Part shown: positions 1 to 9,061 of the stretch, piece after piece
Position numbering within the stretch: the first letter of the stretch is position 1
How the letters are laid out: every line of letters starts with the position of its first letter
Source: Phoronis ovalis
Lineage: Eukaryota; Phoronida; Phoronidae
Assembly (NCBI GenBank): GCA_028565635.1
Contig: JAOXYB010045415.1
Span: forward strand, 1-12,402
Direction of reading: 5' to 3'
DNA: 12,402 nucleotides
Position numbers and translations under genes: made by a program
The notes under the pieces: generated by a model
Database searches by the model: none
What the model was told of the DNA's origin: nothing
Seen by the model: the letters and a program-made list of their open reading frames with translations, nothing else

Positions 1-41
1 CCAGAGCTACGAAAATCCAAAAGCCACCCCGGGGGAAGCCA
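1..41 (+). CDS. Possible 3' end of an upstream DCST-like exon (uncertain)
   Basis: Read from base 2, this stretch is open (QSYENPKATPGEA) and leaves one base, A41, before a GT at 42-43. The exon at 341 needs exactly one base from upstream; joining gives AGT (Ser) followed by FFCGIF. A polar cytosolic segment just before the first membrane helix would fit the start of a DCST-type protein. Against it, the donor (CCA|GTAGTC) is weak, only 13 codons are visible, and I do not recognise the residues as conserved. The true upstream exon could instead lie outside the window. Confidence 0.25.
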
Positions 42-340
42 GTAGTCACTGAATATAAATAAGGTGTAATCGCTGCGCATGAACAGTATGTCCAATATCT
101 TGTCGATCAAAATACTTATTAATACAATGTACCTTCATTGGATACATAAATAGTTACTACAGTAGTAAAAAGCCATGTATAATATATTTTTACTTATACC
201 ACTTGCATATGCGAGTACACGTGGTCACTTGCTAGATATTTATTACATGCACCTGGTTGCATCTTGTTGGGTATTCTAGCTGTTTGGTTATATTGTGACC
301 AGATATTGATTTATTGTACACTTATGTGCCTTATGTTTAG
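42..340 (+). other. Intron or 5' flank before the first clear DCST exon
   Basis: This is AT-rich sequence without a coding pattern. It ends in a normal acceptor, TTATGTTTAG, at 331-340. Nothing else was recognised here. Confidence 0.5.
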
Positions 341-523
341 GTTTTTTCTGCGGAATATTTCTTACTGGTCTGTTGTTTGCCCTGTTGTTCTTCAAATATG
401 AATACTCGGGTGTAGTATCTACATTGATAACGCTAGCAGTAGGACTTGGGGTTACAATGTTATTGGCAATGTCGTCAACATTCAGATGTTTGATAATGTT
501 AATGGTACCGAGCCTCTTTTCTA
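341..523 (+). CDS. DCST1/DCST2-like protein, exon with transmembrane helices 1 and 2
   Basis: The exon runs from an acceptor AG at 339-340 to a strong donor GTGAGT at 524, as two bases, 60 codons and one base. The translation holds two hydrophobic helices, FFCGIFLTGLLFALLFF and VVSTLITLAVGLGVTMLLAM, separated by a short KYEYSG turn. A segment with STFRC and MVPSLFS follows. Paired N-terminal membrane helices, then an arginine/cysteine segment and a short loop into a third helix, are the usual opening of DCST1/DCST2 proteins. These are multipass membrane proteins of the DC-STAMP-domain family, needed on sperm for fusion with or penetration of the egg (mammalian DCST1/2, fly sneaky, worm SPE-42/SPE-49). 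The family call rests on the seven spliced exons together. I cannot decide between DCST1 and DCST2. The trailing base A joins GT of the next exon to give Ser. Confidence 0.8.
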
Positions 524-639
524 GTGAGTATATAAAAAATTGAATGTCGTGGAATTCAACAACAGAAAATTAACATTGTTAGGTGAAAATGATTATTTCC
601 CCGTAATTAAATTATATAATGAAGGAACATTTGTGTAAT

Positions 640-1110
640 TCACCCACTCCACTCACTCTCACTCACTGACTCATCACACTCACTCACTGACTCATCACAC
701 TCACTCACTGACTCATCACTCACTCACTCACTGACTCATCACTCACTCACTCACTCACTCACTCGCTAACTCTCACCTACTCTCACTCACTGACTCATCA
801 CTCACTCATCACTCATTCACTCACTCACTCCGCACTCACTCACTCACTCACTCACTCACTCTCTCATCACTCACTCACTCACTCACTCACTCATCACTCA
901 CTCACTCACTCATTCACTCACTCACTTACTCACTCACTTACTCACTCTCTCGCTCACTCACTCACAATACTCAATCACACATTCACTCACTCACTGACTC
1001 ACTCATTCACTCACTCACTTAACTCACACACTCACTCACTCACTCAATCACTTATTCACTCATTCACTCACTCACTCAATCACTCACTCACTCAATCACT
1101 CACTCACACA
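640..1110 (+). repeat. CACT/ACTC-type microsatellite with higher-order 21-bp units
   Basis: About 470 bp of nearly uninterrupted CTCA/CACT tetranucleotide repeat. It is broken by variants such as GACTCATCA, ATTCACT, CAATCACT and CTTACT. The 5' part has a higher-order unit of 21-23 bp (CACTCACTGACTCATCA and close variants). Purity falls toward the 3' end. It lies wholly inside an intron and has strong strand asymmetry: the + strand contains almost no G. Confidence 0.95.
667..738 (+). promoter_or_regulatory. Cluster of TGACTCA (AP-1-type) motifs inside the microsatellite
   Basis: Exact TGACTCA heptamers occur at 667, 688, 709 and 732, with further copies at 791 and 995. The first three are spaced exactly 21 bp apart, about two turns of B-DNA. 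TGACTCA is the established AP-1 (Fos/Jun bZIP) site. The motifs may simply be point variants of the CACT repeat copied by slippage (CACTCACT to CACTGACTCA), so a regulatory role is inference only. Confidence 0.3.
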
Positions 1111-1471
1111 GTACAACTTACATAATAGGTTTATTGCAGAAACATGTTCTCAATCAAAACATTGCGTTATATCTAGATTCGAAGATTGTCTATTATTCAA
1201 GTAAAGAAACACGTACATGTATACCACACTTCGGTTCGATCCTCATATCCAATAATTTTTGCTCACCACACAGTTCCTACGGCAGTTACATCCCTTCTCT
1301 GAGGCAAGCTGCACGCAGTTCGGCATAATTGGTCAACTGTGAACTCGGTCACTGTCAATTTTGAAACATCAAAAAAACTAGATGTAAGACGCGAAATGAA
1401 TTATGTGGAGCGCCGAAAGAATTGCGGTGAGATGAAAAATAGTTTAGGTCTGATTACACTCTTTTTTTTAG

Positions 1472-1642
1472 GTAGAGGACGAGTTCTGCTTGTATTTTAT
1501 GCCTTTATATTGATCTTCAATGGCCCAGCTGTAAATTTCACTCACAACATGACGGTTATGTCCGAAAGTGCAACATGTGGTCAACTGATGGCTAACAATC
1601 TAACTAAAGAATTAATGGATACTGCTTTAGCACCAGTTAAAG
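1472..1642 (+). CDS. DCST1/DCST2-like protein, exon with transmembrane helix 3 and start of ectodomain
   Basis: The acceptor AG is at 1470-1471 and the donor GTAACT at 1643. Two leading bases complete Ser with the previous exon, then 56 codons follow and one base is left over. The translation starts RGRVLLVFYAFILIFNGP, a basic GR motif leading into a third membrane helix, as in DCST proteins. The ectodomain follows with N-glycosylation sequons at NFT and NMT, then ESATCGQLMANNLTKEL. The SCG/TCGQ...A.N.T.E pattern after helix 3 is the most family-specific part of this exon. NNLT is a third sequon. The open frame continues upstream to base 1339 through the pyrimidine tract, but that part is not conserved-looking and is intronic. 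Confidence 0.85.
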
Positions 1643-2027
1643 GTAACTAGGTATGCTACCTAGATCTGACATGATTCACGCACTGCTTTTACAATGATTT
1701 TGGTTTTCCTTAAATTAATTAAAGACGCTGCCAAACAAGGGAAGCGAGGACAAAGCATTTTATTCTTTTTTGATGCGTCTTCAGAAAAATAGACTAGCGA
1801 AGTATACACTACTTATATATCAACATTATAACAGATTAAACCCTACCAAAATCTGCAGTCTCATCAGTTTTGCACACATTCCACAGTACTAAATTTTACG
1901 TTGGATATAATGCAGAACGAAGGAACACACAGAAATTAGAAAATTTAAATATAATTAACTACCTACCCTAACTACCTACCTACCTATATATATATATATA
2001 TATATAATGCTTTATTATATTTTGTAG
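1643..2027 (+). other. DCST intron with simple repeats near the acceptor
   Basis: The 385-bp intron runs from GTAACT to ATTTTGTAG (AG at 2026-2027). Its 3' end carries the ACCT/TA simple repeats listed separately. No gene signal was seen in it. Confidence 0.75.
1958..2006 (+). repeat. (ACCT)n followed directly by (TA)n
   Basis: A compound microsatellite: imperfect ACCT/CTAC repeats at 1958-1985 run straight into an uninterrupted TA tract at about 1985-2006. The tract ends about 21 bp before the next exon's acceptor. Confidence 0.9.
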
Positions 2028-2129
2028 ATATATATAACAAGCTGAAGGGCATACTACAATCATTAATAAAACTTTCCGAGAGGTTACAACGTGGAGTAAA
2101 TGCAATCAAGGACCTGTTTGCTGAAGTCG
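2028..2129 (+). CDS. DCST1/DCST2-like protein, short helical ectodomain exon
   Basis: The acceptor is TTTTGTAG (AG at 2026-2027) and the donor GTAAGG starts at 2130. The exon is two bases, 33 codons and one base. The leading AT completes Asp with the previous G. The product, including KLKGILQSLIKLSERLQRG and AIKDLFAEV, is amphipathic with leucine/isoleucine heptad-like spacing, suggesting an extracellular helix. DCST proteins carry such a low-complexity helical stretch between the TCGQ segment and the first cysteine cluster. Sequence conservation is weak here, so the exon is supported mainly by splice sites and phase agreement on both sides. Confidence 0.75.
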
Positions 2130-2383
2130 GTAAGGAGTTAATTTTTTTTAAAGATTTTTTAGCTTTGATTACAATATTATAATTTTGGAAAAAAATAATA
2201 GAGCAGACTACATAAAATACCTAACGTACAGAATAGTAAAAATGAATTAACAGCTCTGTGACCTGTATAATAGGAACACTTATCACATGATGGTTAACTG
2301 AACTATTTTATTATAACACAGAGAAAAACTGCTCTCTTCGATTTTTTTGTTACAAGATAATAATCTGCTTTTGTCTTATACAG
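2130..2383 (+). other. Short DCST intron
   Basis: A 254-bp AT-rich intron from GTAAGG to CTTATACAG. A second AG lies 6 bp past the acceptor (TTTCAG, 2384-2389), making a tandem acceptor. Use of the second would remove two codons without changing the frame. Confidence 0.7.
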
Positions 2384-2507
2384 TTTCAGTCTTAAAGCGT
2401 GTTCAAATTTGGTTAGCAAATGTGGTGGATATATGTAATGAGAAGGTCGTGGGGCGCCCTCTCCGAATATGCAAACGAGCATTTGAAACTGTCACAGATA
2501 ACTGCAG
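2384..2507 (+). CDS. DCST1/DCST2-like protein, first cysteine-cluster exon
   Basis: The exon starts after CTTATACAG and ends at donor GTACGT (2508). It is two bases, 40 codons and two bases (AG). The product contains VQIWLANVVDICNEKVVG, RPLRICKRAFE and a final TDNC. The arrangement W-(x)8-C-(x)7-GRP-(x)3-C-(x)n-C is typical of the DCST ectodomain, where a conserved glycine-x-proline lies between cysteines that probably pair. The trailing AG takes one base from the next exon to make Arg. The start could also be base 2390, giving VLKRV in place of VSVLKRV. Confidence 0.85.
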
Positions 2508-4703
2508 GTACGTAAATTCTTCATGCTTTTTTTTAACCTAGTGAACACGCCTACACGTACAGTAACTGAGCTGCTGGCATCTGAAGACAATGTTCGACAT
2601 CTCGCATTATAACGGTAGAACAAATCTACCAGATGGTATCCATAGCACTTTCTTGTAATGAAAATAATAAATGCATATCGCACGAAATACTAACGGTTGG
2701 ATTTAATTTATTAATATCAGCAAGAGATATTATTCGAAACATCGAGAGTTATGATTTGGGGCCTTCCCTGTTATAGGTAGCAATTGAGTTTAAATTTTAA
2801 AAGAATTCAAATGTGCATGGATTCAGGACTAAAATAATTTCTCTTTGTAAATAAATGTACAAAAAATAAGAATCCTTTAACTTTAAGAACCTTTTATTAA
2901 TTCCAAATGATTCTTTAAACCGTATAATTTTATTTTTAAATAATTAATATTTTGCATTTTACATCAGATTGCACGAAAATGCATAAAACATTTGTTTGTT
3001 TATGGGGACACACCCACCCTCTCCTAAAAAGAATCAAGAAACATGTGTATAGTCAACATGCTGTTGCTGATGTGAATGTTTATCAGGAGGATTTATCGGA
3101 TCCACTGCCATTTAATCTGTCAGAAAAATCTACAATTCAAATTGCAAACCTCTCATACCAATTTCATACAAAACTTAATACAATAAAAGGAAATCACCAC
3201 TTTCTATTAAAAATCGTTTATCAACTACTGGAAATGAATATAATACTTGCTTCAATGTAATCACTTTCGATATTAGAAATGATGATAATGTATGATGATG
3301 AGGAGGAGGAGGAGGTGGAGGAAAGTGACAATGAATATTTACAACAATATTAAAAAACCGTGAACAGACAGGCAAGTTAAGCTATCAGCACGATATAAGG
3401 ACTAAAAGTTTTGTTAATATACATGTATACTTAATTTATTTTTGCTATCCATTTTCTATTAAAAAATCTATAAACTTAACTTGTATAGTTTGGAAATTCA
3501 CCCTTGCTACTTTTTGGTCATTAACAAGACAATAAAATTATCATTTTTAGTGTTCACGGTCTCAAGGTCATCATGTCATTGTATCCAATCGGCGGATAAC
3601 AAAGACTACTACAACATTAATCGTTTGCTCAAATCGTACCAGATTACAAATTGTCGTGCCCGCGGACTCCTCAAGCCGGGTGTGCGTCTCTTTTCCTTTG
3701 GCACACACTCGCGCCTTTGGCGCTAAAAGAAATTTATGGACTTGGCATCTCTGCTCCCGGGTCTCTGCTATGCTCACTGAGCAGTGTGTAGAATTTTTAC
3801 CCAAAATTTCAAGATTTTAAATACTATTAGTCGATTCATACTGCTAAAAGTAATCTGACTAATTCTCCATATACAATCTCACAGTGTTGAGTTTTTGATC
3901 TAGAATATATCGCTTCCAAAATTTGAGATGAACATTTTGGAATCCGGATGGTAACGTCCCTAGAATTCGCACTTCTAATACAGGCTTGACACAGGTGTTT
4001 AACAGTTTTAAGTTTGAAGCCTGGTTGTATGTCATAAAAATTATTTATATATATATATCTTTAGTTTAAAAACAGAGTTTGATACTTTCTCAACAAGCAA
4101 ATGAGCTGTACCACCACTGGAAGTCACGCCCCAGCCCGGTGGCATCACTCAACAACGAAAGTGGTACGCATGTTCGTTGAAAAACTGTATGAAAAGGCCC
4201 GGAAGGCATTTATTTTAAACAAAAACGCCGTCCTCGAACTAAAAAAGGAGTCATTCTGATATAAGGACATTTTTGAAAGCAAAAAACAGAGTATAATTTC
4301 GAAGAAGGAGAGACAAAAAATATTTAAAAAGTTCACCTGCCGCAGGAATTTCTTCTTCGCGCGATTGTACTGTTACAACACAAAAGATAGTTCTGTTGTT
4401 TTTAGACCAGTATTATTGTAATAATTTCTCAGCGTTTCATCATACAATTATACAAAAAATGATGTTTTATTAACAGTTGTATTTACTTCGCTAGTTTCCT
4501 TGAAAATTTAAGAAAGGTGCATTTTTTCACATAGGAGCATCCTCGTTTTCTTGTAAAGTATGATATCTTTACTTAGGGTGTCATTTAAAAATGTTGAACT
4601 GTCACCACTTCATCTTTTTCTATTGTGTGACTGGGGTACGTGTATCAAGCTGGTGTATAGTAATTATCAAATGTATCGAGAATATAAAAATATTTCTTTG
4701 TAG
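2508..4703 (+). other. Long DCST intron (2.2 kb)
   Basis: The intron runs from donor GTACGT to acceptor TTTCTTTGTAG (AG at 4702-4703). It is AT-rich with short open frames on both strands that show no recognisable protein. It includes a GAT/GAG microsatellite (about 3279-3322), a GC-richer patch at about 3655-3770 of unknown nature, and a TA tract at about 4046-4058. I found no exon that fits the required phase within it. Confidence 0.7.
3279..3322 (+). repeat. GAT then GAG trinucleotide microsatellite
   Basis: ATGATGATAATG and GATGATGAT-type units pass into five GAG units, then GTGGAGGAA. It reads as a short acidic peptide on the + strand, but simple-repeat expansion in an intron explains it better. 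Confidence 0.85.
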
Positions 4704-4777
4704 GATCCAGTTGGATACACATTTAAATTGGCTGTGTGAGATCGTGAACATCGGAGAGATATGTGAAATAGTAAGAA
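4704..4777 (+). CDS. DCST1/DCST2-like protein, second cysteine-cluster exon
   Basis: The acceptor TTTCTTTGTAG ends at 4703 and the chosen donor GTATGT starts at 4778. One base completes Arg with the previous AG, 24 codons follow and one base remains. The translation includes HLNWLCEIVNIGEICEIVR, with the spaced W-L-C...C pattern of the DCST ectodomain. A competing donor GTAAGA begins 7 bp earlier (4771). Using it would put exon 5584 out of frame and hit a TGA after seven codons, so 4778 is preferred. With 4778, the next residue is Ile (A+TT), giving EIVRIADLFCEM, which reads well as family sequence. Confidence 0.85.
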
Positions 4778-5583
4778 GTATGTATCACAACTTCTGTGCC
4801 GTATGTATGACTTTTAAATGACATCAATTAACAAAGTCATTTTTGAGCTTTACATAAAATATTAAAAATTCCGAGTTTGGGACTTTTGACTTCTTGACCT
4901 TTATACTTACCTTTTAAATAACATAAAAGCAAATTTATAAAGTTGCACAAACTTTTGATGACTTTTGACCCCAAGGTCATTTAATAACTCTCTCCGTTTT
5001 CGAGAGCTAACCATTACATATTGCCTCTATATGTACATATTTGGAACATTACAAGCAGAGCTAATCAACTTATTGTGCCATTTTCTAAATACCGCGCTGG
5101 GGCGATTAATAGAGCGTTTATAGAGAGGCGTTTATTAGAAGGATGGTGTTTATTTGAACGCGGCATTCCCAATTATAGTCTAAAGATAAATGCTCCGCAC
5201 AAAAACATTATATTACCGATTTTTATACCCCGCAATACGGTGCATAATATCATGCAGAAGACATACTCTAACACTTTGATTTGTAGATAAAAAATATTGC
5301 TAATTGTCTACTTATTATTCAGTATGGACACAGCTCCAGCATATGTTATCATACTCTTATTATCAATTAAAAGAGAATAAGAATAGGCATACGCTTGCTA
5401 TCCTAATAGTTGCAAGGCATATATATGGTTTACAACAATAACTTGTTTTAAATGTACCGCTAACCAAAAGATTATCCCGTCTTCAGTAATGTTAAAACGG
5501 AGTTATACCTTGCTGTCTCGATATTTTTAACTTACGATGTGGTAATCTAAATCTACTGATGACAATCACGCTTTATTTTTCAG
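4778..5583 (+). other. DCST intron
   Basis: An 806-bp intron from GTATGT to TTATTTTTCAG (AG at 5582-5583). At 4966-4979 there is a small inverted motif, TGACC-CCAA-GGTCA. A degenerate short-unit repeat (about 5093-5165) is listed separately. The 89-codon open frame across 5021-5290 overlaps that repeat and has no recognisable domain. Confidence 0.7.
5093..5165 (+). repeat. Degenerate GGCGTTTATTAGA-type short repeat, probably interspersed
   Basis: Four or five imperfect units follow one another: GGCGATTAATAGA, GCGTTTATAGAGA, GGCGTTTATTAGAAG and GGTGTTTATTTGAACG. Similar GCG-TTTATTAGA strings occur in interspersed repeats I recall from several invertebrate genomes. That link is from memory and needs a repeat-library search. 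The translation it produces (GAINRAFIERR) is a by-product of the repeat. Confidence 0.45.
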
Positions 5584-5649
5584 TTGCAGACTTATTTTGC
5601 GAGATGACAAGAGGATTCAAAGATCTTGTGTTTAAGAAACTGTTACCAA
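5584..5649 (+). CDS. DCST1/DCST2-like protein, small ectodomain exon
   Basis: The acceptor TTATTTTTCAG ends at 5583 and donor GTGAGA starts at 5650. Two bases complete Ile with the previous exon, 21 codons follow (ADLFCEMTRGFKDLVFKKLLP) and one base remains. The cysteine continues the regularly spaced cysteine series of the two preceding exons. The other two frames across this exon contain a stop (for example TTG CAG ACT TAT TTT GCG AGA TGA), so the phase is well determined. Confidence 0.8.
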
Positions 5650-6128
5650 GTGAGAAAACTGTTAATGTTTAAATACAACACACATACGTATTTATATACA
5701 TGTGCCAAGAATGATTGCCCGGTGCTGCATTTGAAATTATGAGTTAAACAATTTAACAAGCATGATTACTGATATAAAGAGAAATCAACATTTTTATTCA
5801 AACTAACCAGTTACCTAGGTATCGACTTGGTTTCAGTTTCAATAATATAGGTATACATGTACAGTTAATGTAGTATTTATGTAATGACGATGGTAGCAGA
5901 ACATCAGAACCCGCATTATACCAGTAAATATTTAGTAGATTGTTATTACAACTGAACACGCTATTAGTAACATTTGATAAAAAGTTTTAAACAAATTCTA
6001 TAAATATCAAACCCGAAACTATAAAATCGGTTAATGTCTTGGATTGAATAAGCATCATTGAATCTTTCAGCTGTTCTGTTCCTAAGATATGTGAAATCCT
6101 GTATCATTAAGATTGTTATTTTTTTTAG
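5650..6128 (+). other. DCST intron
   Basis: A 479-bp AT-rich intron from GTGAGA to a run of T ending in TAG (6126-6128). The acceptor is followed at once by another AG (6129-6130), a potential 2-bp shifted acceptor that would break the frame. Nothing else was recognised. Confidence 0.7.
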
Positions 6129-6342
6129 AGATGCTAGCCACCCTTAACCACGTGTATGATGTGTTTTATTTTAATGTCACCTTGATATACAACTACGACA
6201 CACATTATAATCAGTCAAAAGAATTCGATGAAATTCAGCGAGATATAGCAACTGACATTGGCGAAAAAATTAAACTATACTCCTTGGCAGTTGAAGTTGG
6301 CAATATCGTTGCATTATTCTTGATCGGCTGGTTATTTCTTAA
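6129..6342 (+). CDS. DCST1/DCST2-like protein, exon ending in transmembrane helix 4
   Basis: The exon follows a strong T-tract acceptor and ends at a near-ideal donor, GTAAGT, at 6343. It is two bases, 70 codons and two bases (AA). The product contains VYDVFYFNVTLIYNYDTH, YNQSKEFDEIQRDI and ATDIGEKIKLYSLAVEVGN, then the hydrophobic IVALFLIGWLFL. The F-x-F-N-V-(T/S) core, a loop with NQS, an I-x-x-DI-x-x-(D/E)I segment and then a membrane helix is the most characteristic DCST segment in the window. FNVT and YNQS add two glycosylation sequons. The protein must continue: the DC-STAMP domain and C-terminal half of a roughly 700-residue family member are absent downstream, and AA expects a next exon starting with one base (Lys or Asn). 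Confidence 0.88.
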
Positions 6343-9061
6343 GTAAGTTTTTCAGATTTTACCCTTTGATCAGCTGGTAAAAACTATTTGAGGATGATCA
6401 ACACTGAAAATTTGACATATTCTGTCTGGTCATTCAGTGTGGTGATGTTTTAATTTATGGCTTCCAACCAAAGTTGGAATATATTTTTATAGTTGTTGCA
6501 TTCGTATTGGTTCATTTGCAACAATCCTTTGAGCTTATTCCTTATCAAAAAAGGTTTTCATTCTATCAAATGCAAATTTGACGGAACGGATGTGATGGGA
6601 CAAACATTCTTTCATACAAATGATGTTGTACACTATCATAGTAGTTGATGTGTATCATATTATCCCATCACTAGAGTAAACTTGACCGTGACGTTTTTTG
6701 TAAACTTGAGCTATTTTTATGGTTTCCTGTAATCTGGAACAAGGGCCGGATTGTTGAAAAAAAATTGCGATGGACAAAGGTCGGTCGGGTTGAGTAAAAA
6801 ACTTCAATTTCCTTCTTTACGTACTTTCACTGCATGAGCATTTATTTCCCTTGATCACCTGTATGTTAATTAGTACAACAGTGGGAAACCCAAATGGTAA
6901 GATAAAACTAGTTGCCTTAAATGTGTACTTTTTATTGAAATCCATATTTAGCAGTACCTGAGACTTCTACAATAATCTACATCGGAAATTCTAAAAAGGT
7001 GTACTTAATTTGTGCACCCATCACTGAGAATAAAATTAGTTCGCGCATGCGACTTGACCAGTTAGGTTTGTATAGCTCGCACATATATTTGAATTCAATT
7101 AATTGTTGAAGTGGTCGGTATCAGCCATCTGCCGAATTTAATAATGGTGATGGTAGGCTGTTATATTCTCCGAGTGTTATAGGGAAGTAGCTGTTGCTGA
7201 TGGATTCGGCCCGGAATTACATATTCTCATGTTCAACTTTACTAGTTGATGAATTTGTGTTTATGGCGTTTCACGTGTTAATTAGTCTATTGTTTAGTGT
7301 AGTATAATCAGGTACGTCCCGTGGAAGTCGGTTTTGTTGTAGAAATTAAGCGAGCTTGCATGTCTTCTTCTCTGTTGAAGGGATTTCCAGTTATTTAAGT
7401 CTATGTTGTGTTTCTGTCATTGAACCAGGTTCACGAGATTTATTTCTAGAAATGAATCCGACAGCTGCTCTGCGTTGAAATATGGGCAAAATACGTAGAC
7501 AAAGAGCGTAATGTGCATTACATTCCCACAGCTAAAAAAAATATATGTACACTTTCCCATGCATGGAAATTTGTTGGATCATGCGTACCCACTTTCATAT
7601 TTACTGCCCCTCCCCCAAGAAAATTCTCCCCTTCTCATAGTGATCACATCAGACAATTTTTACTGACATTAAAACAATAATCAAGAGTAATTATAGTAGT
7701 TGTAGTTATGTATTAATTGCTTTCAGTATTACATACTATAGCTAGCGTTTACCAGCCTACTTAACATGACTATCTATAAGGTTAGCTGTTTCAACTTAAA
7801 ACTACAAAATTTACTGTCAAGTACAGAGGGATAATATATTGTGCTGCATCAATATCCACATTTTTTTCTACTTTCAGAAGATGATGCTTTGATTACAATG
7901 TTATTACCATACCATTTTAACAATTACTCTCTGAATTTAAAACAATAAGTTTAAAACAATAGTGGCGAATGTTGATTTCATAGTCTGGATTTCAGACCCG
8001 AAACAGTACCTATCTAATTTTAAAAGCATCTATATAAATTCATACACCATAATATCTGCAGCAAGAATAATAGAAGCTAGGTCACTACAAAGAGTTTCAC
8101 AACAAATGTCAAGAACACTTTCAAAATGTATACACGTCATAAAAACAAAAAACAAATTAAATTATACAGTACATGTCTAGTTTGTTTAACCACCTTGTTT
8201 AGCGTCTTCACACCTGGTTTGTGTTATGTCAGGTTTTTAAAAATTGTTACGCTGCATTACAAAGCTGCAATTGCACAGAGTAACATAATCACCATTCCAA
8301 TTTCCAACGTGGGTGAGCCATTGCACAGTTCGCTGGAGCACACGCACACTGTACCCTTAAGACCACCAAACTCCTGTTCATGGCAACCATCATCCAAAGG
8401 GACAGAGCTGCAGAATCTCATGACTGATGATTGTCCTTAAGAAAGAAAAGAAAGAAACTTGTATTTGGCATCCAAGTTTACTAGGTTATCATGTTTTGGA
8501 GCCTTACACATTCCTATGCTGGGACAATTGCAAATTTCATAAACCTAGGACAAGATTTAAAAATCTTTACAAAATTATCGAATGTAATAGCATGATGTTC
8601 CAAGTTTCTAAACTTCGAAATTTAATTTTTAATTTTATAAATATTTTTAAAGAGCTAGTACCAGTTTGCCTACCAAATGGCACTTAGCTCACTAAAGCCA
8701 CTATTTGTCTTGCAAATGAGGCAATTGGCATCTGGATGTTAAAGTTGTCTATAAATTACATATATAATTCCCTAGTATTTCATTTAGGGCCGATGGAATT
8801 CTAATCCGGTTTATCTTTTAATTCAATGGCAAGGTATGTGTCTCCTGTATTGAACTTGAATTAAACATACAATGCTAGACTTGCAAAGACTATATAATAG
8901 CTGGCTAAATGTTTTACCAAGAAGAAGTCTGCTTTTGCAGACAGATCACTACAATGAAATATTTTTAAAGCCATCTCTCTACATCCGTCAAGAGCTTTTA
9001 GGATCTTGCAAAAACGGCTTGCCAACTGCAGGAAAATGTCAAATTTCTGGCAAGTGGGGCA
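6343..9061 (+). other. Probable intron; no gene recognised
   Basis: The interval begins with donor GTAAGT. It holds small inverted repeats: TTCCAAC/GTTGGAA at 6462-6479, TTGTTGCA/TGCAACAA near 6495-6532, and GTGATGGGA at 6592-6600 matched by TCCCATCAC at 6663-6671. Open frames of 70-104 codons at 7962-8180, 8126-8440 and 8427-8687, and the one reaching 9099, show no domain I recognise. AG sites tested at 7726, 7877 and 7995 all lead to early stops in the phase required after 6342. Confidence 0.5.

Larger units (their letters stand above)
524..1471 (+). other. DCST intron with a large CACT microsatellite
   Basis: This 948-bp intron runs from donor GTGAGT to acceptor CTTTTTTTTTAG (AG at 1470-1471), which has a strong pyrimidine tract. 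About half of it is the simple repeat listed separately. The remaining 1111-1471 is AT-rich, and its short open frames show no recognisable protein. Confidence 0.75.

Noticed and set aside
640-1110. CACT array considered as a CRISPR-like or minisatellite coding repeat
   Set aside because: Units are 4 bp with no unique spacers, and it lies within an intron.
1233-1242. GGTTCGATCC resembles a tRNA B box
   Set aside because: No matching A box upstream, no acceptor stem, and the flanking bases do not form a T-arm stem.
3279-3353. Short acidic open frame (poly-Glu, ending LQQY)
   Set aside because: It is the translation of a GAT/GAG microsatellite within an intron, with no splice or phase support.
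3655-3770. GC-richer patch considered as an RNA gene or promoter
   Set aside because: No clear stem structure, motif or similarity recognised.
7862-7900. Good-looking acceptor TTTCTACTTTCAG
   Set aside because: The phase required from exon 6129-6342 reads into TGA after two codons.
7962-8180. 72-codon frame with YLSNFKSIYIN, vaguely like the segment after helix 4 of DCST proteins
   Set aside because: Nearby acceptors give the wrong phase after 6342 (early stop TAA), the central FDN residues are missing, and the similarity is only a few residues.
8126-8687. Two further open frames (104 and 86 codons)
   Set aside because: No recognisable domain, no splice-site logic, AT-rich composition like the surrounding sequence.
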